A stretch of 24,154 nucleotides of DNA from Chara braunii (lineage: Eukaryota; Streptophyta; Charophyceae; Charales; Characeae): positions 1,144,824 to 1,168,977 of the forward strand of contig BFEA01000008.1 of the NCBI GenBank assembly GCA_003427395.1. Direction: 5' to 3'. Position numbers and translations under genes: made by a program. The notes under the pieces are model-generated. The model made no database searches, had not been told where the DNA came from, and worked only from the letters and a program-made list of their open reading frames with translations. Positions within the stretch are counted from its first letter, which is position 1; every line of letters begins with the position of its first letter. Positions 16,323 through 24,154 of the stretch are shown piece after piece.

Positions 16323-16474
16323 CCACCAGTACAATGGATACATCCAAAAAAAGCAGATTGAGCCTCTCCTAAAAATTTGAAGGGCATGGACCGTCGATAA
16401 AATGATGAATCGGCGGTTCATGGCCTCCTATTTTTCAGGAGAGGTTCGATGTCCTTTTTCGGATGTACTGGTGG
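16323..16474. mobile_element. Fold-back element, 152 bp
   Basis: The ends CCACCAGTAC...CATCC and GGATGTACTGGTGG are inverted. Pairing continues through GCCTCTCCT / AGGAGAGGT and CATGGACCGTCGAT / AATCGGCGGTTCATG, leaving a loop AAAATGATG. Arms of about 70 bases have several mismatches and short indels. This is MITE-like; no target duplication was found. Confidence 0.85.
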
Positions 16475-16754
16475 TTTGGTTTCTGGATTCGAAAAACAGA
16501 ATCGTTTTAGGGCCTCTTTCTGGCTTACCCGAGATCCTGATTCCTCGCGTATGTTTTTCTTTTTGTAACAAAACCACAATAATAGCTCATAACGGCCATA
16601 ATGCACAAGGCAGTGTATAGATGGAAAAAATGTAGAAACAAAGCCAGACACGGCAGGTTTTCAGTTCGGAAAGGCAAAAAAAAAAAGCATGCCTGCAAAG
16701 ATATCACGGAGTGAGTTTGAAACGGCAATTTGGGTAGAAAATCATCCGTTGTAC

Positions 16755-16872
16755 ATTGTTTTTCTTTTTTTTTCCCGCTTTCCCCGTCGACAAAGGAGGC
16801 TCTTGAAAGGGGGATTGTTTTTCTTTTTTTTTCCCGCTTTCCCCATCGACAAAGGAGGCTCTTGAAAGGGGG
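16755..16872. repeat. 59-bp tandem duplication
   Basis: Units at 16755 and 16814 contain a T-run, CCCGCTTTCCCC and AAAGGAGGCTCTTGAAAGGG. They differ at one or two bases. Confidence 0.93.
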
Positions 16873-16892
16873 AGAGTTATTGAGGATGGATG

Positions 16893-16944
16893 CGTCACAG
16901 GGGCGGGCCACTGTGATACGTCACAGGGGCGGGCCACTGTGATA
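16893..16944. repeat. 26-bp exact tandem duplication
   Basis: CGTCACAGGGGCGGGCCACT plus GTGATA occurs twice, back to back. Confidence 0.95.
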
Positions 16945-17508
16945 ACGGGAGAGGGCACCCAAATATAGGGATGGGAAAGGGGGAGGGTAGGCTTGTCGCA
17001 TTGAGCGACAAAAGTGGCCCTTGATAGGAGGAAGGTATTGGGGATGGATGTGTCACTCTCTCTGGATTTGTTGCAGGATATGTATGTCAGAATATGTACA
17101 TTAGAACATTTCAGTTGAATATGGGTTCGCCAGTTGGAAATCTGGGATTGCTCTTCGGACAATAGGCCCTGGGTGACTGTCCGGTGGGAGGACGCTGGGC
17201 CCAATGTCCAGCATAGCCGAAGTTGGGTAATGGTGCCAGTAAAAGTAATGGTGCCAGTACTTTTTCCGGGTAGAATTGCGAGCTCCCTGACGTCAGTTTC
17301 AATTCGCTGAAATAAAATATGTAACAGTCTCTGAAAACAAGAAGAAGGAAAAGGATGTTTCCTTATCTCCTCTTGGATTGGGATCTTCTAAAGGGGAGGT
17401 CATCAAAAAGGAAATAAAAGGTGATCCAGCCGGCAAAGCACAGCCCTCACGGAAGAATACATGAAAGAGATCTTCTCCAGAGGTACGGAAAAGTTAATTG
17501 AATAAAGA
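16945..17508. other. Flank and probable 5' UTR of the LINE
   Basis: No gene. The 5' end of the retrotransposon lies somewhere here but has no clear boundary; no second copy is in the window to define it. Confidence 0.5.
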
Positions 17509-17535
17509 ACGGTATTAGAACCTATCTAATACCGT
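17509..17535 (+). repeat. Perfect 11-bp hairpin upstream of LINE ORF1
   Basis: ACGGTATTAGA (17509-17519) and TCTAATACCGT (17525-17535) with a 5-base loop, ending 10 bases before the first ATG at 17546. A role in translation of the LINE RNA is possible but unsupported. Confidence 0.9.
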
Positions 17536-17545
17536 CAAGGAGGTG

Positions 17546-19843
17546 ATGGTGCAGGGTGGCAATATGGCACCGGTGGAAAGAAGGAATCCACCAGACAAAC
17601 ACATCGCCAAACAGACAACAGAGACACAGCCACCAGCCATACTAACACTTCCTCGTTCCCAACAGGGAGAGGAGCCCCAGGTCATACCCTTGCAGTCTGG
17701 CCCACCATCCAATGGTTCGAGCCAGGTGAGCCTCAAGAAACAGGCAAGACACCAGAAACAGGACAAATGGGAGAAGTGGGCAACCATTCAACAGGGCACG
17801 CAGGTCCCCCACACACTGACCTGCACAGAGGCTGAAGTGGACCAGCAACCAACGCCCCACCAAGCACCTGAATACATCACACCCCCTGAGTTACAGTTGG
17901 ACTATCAAGGTGATGTCATACTGGAAAACAACAACGACCCGTACCAGACATACCCTGAACCGCCCGCCCCACAGTCGGAGAACAACCAAGCGGCCCCAGA
18001 CGTACTGGCACAGGCCCAGGCCCACATACAGGATATTCAAGCCACAGCATACGCATGGGCACAGTCCCAGGCCCAGCAACTGGCCCAAGAAAAAGCCCAG
18101 GCCCAAGCACAGGTTCAGACACAAACTCAGTGGATAGCCCAAGAGCATATGAAGATAGCTCAAGCGCAGGAGGCCCTCATGTACAGGGAGCAGCAACTGC
18201 TTCTAACCCAGACACAAGCCTCACAGATAGCTGCGACTGAATACACGCCCCCCCTCCAAATCGACCATCAAGGAGACACAATCTTAGTGCCGGAAGACAG
18301 CGAGCAGCACCGCTTGAGGCCGCAACAGGAAAACGATGGGTTGATCGCCGAACAGGATGACCATAGCAGAACTGACGCCGAGCCAAATCAGAACCTTCAC
18401 CACCAACAACAGACTGACGACGCCCACGAGGCCCTCAACCACACCAGAGGCAGGCATCGGGGGACTTATCATGACTCAGAAAAAAAGGCAAAACAAAAAG
18501 GTCGAAAAATACAGAAACCGACCATTGCCCACACAAGGGTGAAGACACAGCTTAAGGAACTGACAGACTAGGTGCTGCTTAAAATGCTGTCTCCGGATTC
18601 TATCTCCCTCCACAATCGAATCTCGCCCACACATTGGGAAAAAATCAGAAGATTCATCATGAAAAACGAGGGTCTGCGTCATACGGTGAACTCTTTTGCA
18701 ACCCCAGACATGGTGGACTGGAAGATTGTGGCGCGATCTATCATCCACATCACCCAAGCAATCATTGACCAACTATGGTCGGTGCACCAACCGACCCCGA
18801 CCTCACAAGAGTTGACCCTCCCTCACATACGGGAAGGACAACCCTCATGTTCGGAGGGGGGTCAACAGTTGCCGGAAATCCTCATTCAAGAAATATCAGC
18901 AGTCCTGCACGCGGACAGGAGCCAAAATGCAATGACTACAGGGGCAAGAACAGGGGAAGACAGCATCCCCTCCCACCTGCTCAGACAAGTTTTGCACATT
19001 ACCCCAGTCCAGGCCCGCGAGAAATCCATCTCGCTGATCTCGGACCCTGAACCAGACTACTCCTCTTCTGACTCACCCTGGGGTGAGGATTCAGAGGACC
19101 AGGACGACCAAGATGACTCGGACACTGAACAAGAAAGCGAGCCTGAATCTCAATCCAAACCTCAGCAGGGTGCACAGGCAGAATGTCTGCAGCCGCAACA
19201 AGGTAACGCAAACACTAAATCCCTCACGATCCCCCCCCCTCTCTCGTTGCAAACCTCGAAACCTCTCGCCAAACTGTCAACCAGGGGAAAACTGAGGGAC
19301 CTCATCAGGCCCTCCAACTCCAATCTGGCCGCCCAAACCTATGAACCGCTGCAAGGAATGATACTCTTACCGGCCACCAGAGAGCCCCACAACCACAAGT
19401 GGCAACTGGGTTTGAGAACAAAGGGATACTTGGCGGACTTCGACTCACGCAAATCGAATTCCGCAAATCGCTACGTCGGCCTCACAATCGAAGGATGGAA
19501 AGGGGAATATGGGATACCCGAAACACTTAAAATGATTGCAACTCTTCTCAGCGACAACAAGGACGTAGGAGTACAGGGAGTATCATTGCCCCGAGACCAC
19601 CCCTTCCTGAGAGGCATAGTCCCAGCGGTAATCATCTTCGACTACAAGCATTCTAGGAGAGGGGACTCTACTCTGCAGTGGTTCTCGGACGAACAGTTGG
19701 CAGACCTGTCCACAACCAGACTGAAATCAAACCCGACTCGGAGGCTGGCCCAAATTCACATCTTCCTCCAAGCAATTTTAGAGAATGGTTTCCTGGACGC
19801 CGCCAATGCCTGGGACGACCCCCCCTTCCTCAACAGACTGTGA
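17546..19843 (+). pseudogene. LINE ORF1 (RNA-binding/coat-type protein), in-frame TAG
   Basis: I start at the ATG of 17546. The frame runs 341 codons to TAG (18569-18571) and then, in the same frame, 423 codons to TGA (19841-19843). The N-terminal part is P- and Q-rich. At about residues 150-230 a run of A, Q and E (AQAQAHIQDIQ...QLAQEKAQAQAQ) looks like a coiled coil, which in LINE ORF1 proteins mediates multimer formation. It is flanked by two related motifs, TPPELQLDYQGDVIL and TPPLQIDHQGDTIL. An acidic stretch EDSEDQDDQDDSD lies near residue 510-530. A C-terminal region of about 165 residues (from QTYEPLQGMILL to WDDPPFLNRL) looks globular but I do not recognise its fold. No zinc knuckle or typical RRM was seen. 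The TAG could derive from CAG or TGG by one transition. Confidence 0.8.
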
Positions 19844-19884
19844 ACGACACGGTGACTGGATAGTCTCGAGTCAAGACAAACCAA

Positions 19885-22800
19885 ATGGATCCACACCCAC
19901 CACAACATCCGCCGCTCAGACGCCTACCTGAGCAACCGGCAAGGGCACATCCGCCACCTGCACAACCCCCGCCCGCTCCGATCGTCCCACCAGCACTTAG
20001 AAAACTGCCACAGTGGGCCAAAAAACTGAACCAAGCAGATTTACAAATTAAATCTTTAAATGTTAACGGCCTTATGACGGCTAATCAACAGAAAACGGCG
20101 GCGATCTGGAACGAAATCAAACACCCCGACTCCGAGACGTGGCCAGATGCAGTATGCATTCAAGAGACTCATCTATCCCATAGTTCGAACGACCAGGCCA
20201 AACATAGACAAATCTGGCCACATGCAACATACTCGGCGCCGGCAGTGGCCAGAGCATGAGCTGGGGTGGCTATATGGCTTCCCCCTTCGTCACGGCTAAA
20301 ACCACTGCAGATCATTTGATCACAGAGGAATAGTGTTGGGTCTTTCATTCCATCACAACCTGTCTCGGGGCCCCAGTTTCTACAAGTTCAAAACGTCCTT
20401 ACTCAACTTACAAAAACTCCACCAACTGCTGGAAGAATACAAGGCATACTGGGCAACTCAGAAATATGTACATGCGTCGATAGTGGACTAGTTCAACACA
20501 GGTATGGCCAATCTCAGAGAGCAAATTAAAAAATTCTCAATCAAACAAGCAAGGGATCGAAAAGCCACCCTGGAAAGCCTGATGCACACCTTGGAACAGT
20601 GGGACGAACAACTACTGGAACGACCTCTAGACCCACTAATTTTTGCGCAGCTCCAAGACGCGAGAGATCACTTACAAGCCCACCTTGACCGCCAGGCAGA
20701 GAAATGGAGAATCCACGCTCGGATTCGAAAAGCGGACACAGAGGGGACGGTGGACAGAGCATTCTTCAATAAAGCCAAGAACAGGGCAAGGCAAAACCTG
20801 GTGGCTGAGTTGCACCACCCTTTTGACCAGAACCAGCCGGATGCCACCTGTCAGCCCTCATCTCTCAGCCTCAGAGACTGGCTCTGGACGCACCTCTTTC
20901 ATTGCATGAAATCTACGCAGCGCTGAAATCCATGGATGATGAAAAAACTTCGGGCCTGGACGGTTTCCCGAAAGAATTTTGGCTCCACTTTTGGGAGCTC
21001 CTAGGCCCAGACCTTATAACATACATACATGCAGCCCAGCAGGAAGGACGATTAGGGGATCTCATGGGGCAAGGCGTAACCACCTTACTTTACAAAAAAG
21101 GGGATCGGGCAGAAATTAGAAACTATCGCCCGATCACTCTCCTACCCCTACCATACAAAATGGTGGCGAAAGGATTGTGTAACAAAATCCTCCCCTACAT
21201 GCATCACCTCATTCACATGGACCAAACAGGGTTCATGCCCCATCGGAACATCCAAGACAATGTCTTGCTGGTCAATGAGACGATGAAGTATGCAAGACAG
21301 AGACGCGTCGAAGCTGCGATCTTATTCATTGATTTCGAAAAGGCCTATGATCACGTCGACTGACGCTTCTTGGATCTCTGCCTAGACAAGATGAACTTTG
21401 GACCTATATTTAGACAATGGATCCACACACTGCACCACTCTGCGGCAACGAACATAATGATAAATGGCCATCTCTTAGCACCCTTTCCGCTGCAAAGGTC
21501 GGTGAGACAAGGAGACCCGATCGCCCCGCTACTCTTTGTGATAGTCATGGAGGCCCTGGCAGCGCTTATACGAGCTAACCCAGCCATTGATCGGATCTCC
21601 ATCCCAGAGCTCCCGACACACAAGATACCGGTAACCTCACTGTTCGTTGACAACCTCACTGTCCTTATCAAAGTCTCTAAAGCCAGTATGCAAGCTCTGT
21701 CACACACAATACAGGTTTTCTCCATCGCAGCAGACATGAAAGTCAACTGGGGGGCTAAAACGGAGGGATGGTGGCTTCACACGGTAGACCTTCCACTGGA
21801 CGAACCCCCGGTCAACTGGCAATCAGAAGAGGAAGCCATCCGCATCCTAGGGATAAGACTCACAGCTCTAGGGCCCCCCAAGGATCATGGGGACCAACTC
21901 GTTCAAACTGCAATCCACACCATGGCCAAATGGAAGGGCCTACATACCTCCATTGTAGGCAGAGCCTTCGCCATTAACAACGCAATCTTGTCAACTATAT
22001 GGTATAAGACTGCCTTCTGGACTCTCCTACCGCGCCAACTAACACTGCTTAAATCAGCAATTGCAGCATACCTGTGGAAAAACGATCACGAGTTCAGGGC
22101 CTGCATAAAAAGGGTGGCATGGGCCCAAGTGGCTCAACCAAGGACCAAAGGAGGCCTGGGAATTATAGACCCAGAAGACCAGATTAAGGCCCTGGTATTT
22201 GAAGTCATTGTGCGATTGCTGATGGCCGACGACCTCCCATGGGCTCCCCTGGCACACATCCAACTAAGCTGCCTCGCGCCAGAAACACCCTCGGGATCAT
22301 CGATCCACCCACTAGTACGGATAACAAACCCGGCCTGGTCAATACCTACGCCTCCAAGAACCGCTGTAGCCGACACCCACGGCACAGCAGCTAGAACAGA
22401 CCTAGTCAATGACCCCATGTGGGCCTCCCTCGTGGCACTATGGAGAGAGATCGGCCCCGAGAAGATCCCCCCACCACCAAGATGGCACGAAGTATGGAGG
22501 CAGCCGTGGTTTGGGAACCCACAAATCTTGGACACCTAGGGTCAACCTTTCTCTATCACAAAAGGATCACACTTGTTGTCATGGGTGAAGAAAGGGATAT
22601 TCTCTCTAGGGGACCTGTGGGACACACCGACAACAAAGTGGAAATCGGATACCCAACTCCGACAGCAACTAAAGAACATCAAAGGTTTGGAAGACAAACT
22701 GAACACCCTCCAAGACGCTGTCCCCATAGCCTGGTTGCGGGCCCTCAAACGAGGTCCGCAATCGCAGAAGGGCGATTGGGTGGTCCCAGTGTCGTCTCTC

Positions 22801-24049
22801 CCCCTACCCATGGTTATTTACAAGATCACCAACCAAACAACACAACACGTGGACGCGGAGGCGTATGAGCCGGAACTGCCAGGCGCCCGACTCACACCGC
22901 TTAAAAGGAATGAGGATCTGGATACTGTGCTGCCCTGGACTGCCCTTATCAGAGTCAGGGTCCTAGGAGATGACAACGACGGTTGGTACGGGTACGAATC
23001 TTCGATTCCCCTGTGCCAGCTACCCTTTGAATGGCAATGGGGAGGCACTAAACCACTCCCATTCTGGAAATTCACAGTGAAAGACTGTTACAGAAAAACG
23101 CACAGAACAATAGACACCACAAACATAGTGAAACATCGCTGGGAACGAGACTCCACACTCACGAGCCGGGAGATTGACAGCATTGCCTGGCCCCGATACG
23201 CCCATCTGATGCCCACATCCCAAAGGGCACTGCAATGGCAGATTATGTATAGATGCCTACCGACTCCTGACTGGGTAGTGTCCCGTTCGAAACTGGAACA
23301 AAAACAGATTTTGTCCCCAATCTGCACCTTCTGCGGCCGCTCAACTCCGAAGCAAATAGCCGATCTCGAACACTGCCTGCTGTTTTGCCCTATGGCAAGA
23401 CAGATTTGGCAGTGGTGGAGCGCGGCCTGGCGGCATCTCGCCGGGCTAGACCTCCCATGGGACCCGGCCGTGATACTGTTAGGCCACCTCCCTGCCTCTG
23501 CACAAACATGGACACCCTTTCAGAGAAACCTTTTCACGATCACCAGACTGGAAATCATGATGACAGCCTGGCATGCAAGATGCTCCCATGAAAGGAAAGA
23601 ACATGTTTTCGGCTACCAGCAAGCCAAGTCGCATATTATCGAAACCATACGAGCGGCCATACATAAGGCCTGGGTTCAACTAAAAGACTCACTAGCTCAA
23701 TTAACAGACCCCTTAAAAAGATCAGAACAAATAACTCTCTTTGAGCACCTATGGTTGGACCCGGGTAAGAAACTGGGGGAACTGGACACATCTCAACATA
23801 TGTTGCGGAAACCATGGTGGCAGAATGAGAGACAGTGGCAATGGATCCCGCTATCGGTCGCTTATCGTCCGGTCGTGGGCCAACCTCTGCTCCCTATCTT
23901 CCCCCCCGCACAACACCCCACCCCCCAGACCGGGACACAAGGCCACCAGACCGACCCGAATCGGACAACACCCCCCGTGGTCACCACCTCCCCACCACCC
24001 GTGCCACCCCTGCCTTTGTCCCCACACTCCCCCCCTCCTCTGCCAACAC
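19885..24049 (+). pseudogene. LINE ORF2 (endonuclease-reverse transcriptase), broken and 3'-truncated
   Basis: ORF2 starts at ATG 19885, 41 bases after ORF1. Order: a proline-rich leader; endonuclease start with SLNVNGL (N at 20059) and IQETHL (E at 20164); TGA at 20257 within ARA-AGVAIW; then a jump to DHRGIVLGL (20318, frame +1), the end of the endonuclease, so about 130 residues are missing. TAG at 20489; linker to about 20860, then the frame returns. Reverse transcriptase: TSGLDGFPKEFW (20950), NYRPITLLPLPYK, LFIDFEKAYDHVD (aspartate at 21331), TGA at 21361, SVRQGDPIAPLLF, FVDN (21643-21654) where FADD is expected, and LGIRL. TAG at 22537. zf-RVT: C-x2-C-x12-H-x4-C at 23323-23388. A proline-rich tail is open until the adapter at 24050, whose translation (SYTHLDVYKRQ) must be discarded. 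Confidence 0.9.
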
Positions 24050-24087
24050 CTGTCTCTTATACACATCTAGATGTGTATAAGAGACAG
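24050..24087. other. Tn5/Nextera mate-pair junction adapter (contaminant)
   Basis: The same 38-bp double mosaic end as at 4958-4995. It interrupts the LINE ORF2 tail. Confidence 0.98.
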
Positions 24088-24154
24088 CCTTGGAACAGTG
24101 GGACGAACAACTACTGGAACGACCTCTAGACCCACTAATTTTTGCGCAGCTCCA
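24088..24154 (+). other. Misjoined duplicate of 20589-20655
   Basis: The 67 bases after the adapter are identical to 20589-20655 inside LINE ORF2. Read as a circularised library fragment, the join implies an insert of 20589-24049, about 3.46 kb. The order at this end of the window is therefore not genomic. Confidence 0.93.

Larger units (their letters stand above)
17509..24049 (+). mobile_element. Decayed L1-like LINE (non-LTR retrotransposon)
   Basis: Two successive coding regions: ORF1 with a glutamine-rich coiled coil, and ORF2 with apurinic-type endonuclease, reverse transcriptase and a C-terminal zf-RVT zinc finger. The plan is that of plant L1-clade elements, which copy their RNA into nicked chromosomal DNA. 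Five in-frame stops, an internal deletion, frame changes and a changed catalytic residue show this copy is dead. The 3' end is not present because the assembly runs into an adapter at 24050. The 5' boundary is uncertain. Confidence 0.92.

Noticed and set aside
20257-22539. Reassigned stop codons (TAG/TGA as tryptophan or glutamine)
   Set aside because: The ATM-like exons use a standard TAA, and the LINE also has a deletion, frame changes and a catalytic substitution, so simple decay explains the stops.
23851-24129. Short peptides such as those ending LSLIHI, LLYTSRCV or starting MCIRDR
   Set aside because: They are translations of the Nextera mosaic-end junction.
1-24154. CRISPR array or bacterial operon
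   Set aside because: No regularly spaced identical repeats with unique spacers; introns, U6 copies, SINE-like repeats and a LINE show a eukaryotic nuclear sequence.

Overview
This is a repeat-dominated nuclear window from a land plant or streptophyte alga. Three things point there. Two exons at the left encode the C-terminal end of an ATM-type checkpoint kinase with a plant-like sequence. A U6 snRNA pseudogene carries the plant-type 5' and 3' ends. The large non-LTR retrotransposon at the right has the plant L1-type order endonuclease, reverse transcriptase, zf-RVT zinc finger. The species cannot be told from the sequence.

Layout. Positions 1-92 are a CT/GT microsatellite. Positions 515-670 (penultimate exon) and 5024-5101 (last exon, FATC motif and stop) belong to the ATM-like gene on the + strand. 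The intron between them is over 4 kb and full of repeats. From 5.1 to 17.3 kb I see no convincing protein gene. This part holds tandem repeats, fold-back (MITE-like) elements, tRNA-derived SINE-like pieces, two U6 retropseudogenes, and microsatellites. From about 17.5 kb to 24.05 kb lies a decayed LINE. Its ORF1 has one in-frame stop. Its ORF2 has several stops, an internal deletion in the endonuclease, frame changes and a changed reverse transcriptase active site (FVDN instead of FADD).

The most interesting system is a dispersed, non-coding repeat family carrying type III hammerhead ribozymes. I find three copies with an intact catalytic core (1846-1901 +, 10466-10521 +, 10636-10691 -), one well-folded copy with a core substitution (12921-12977 -), and several degraded or truncated copies. 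Stems II and III show base changes that preserve pairing. The family has an 80-bp module immediately 3' of the ribozyme, which is also amplified by itself in (TA)n tracts. The arrangement resembles plant retrozymes, but the spacing between ribozyme copies (227 bp in one pair) is shorter than is usual for them. One intact copy lies in sense orientation inside the ATM intron.

Two places are not biology. A 38-bp palindrome made of two Tn5/Nextera mosaic ends occurs at 4958-4995 and 24050-24087. Each is followed by a duplicate of sequence found elsewhere in the window (130 bp and 67 bp). These are mate-pair junction adapters left in the assembly. The first ATM last-exon copy (4856-4933) and the final 105 bases of the window should therefore not be read as genuine sequence.
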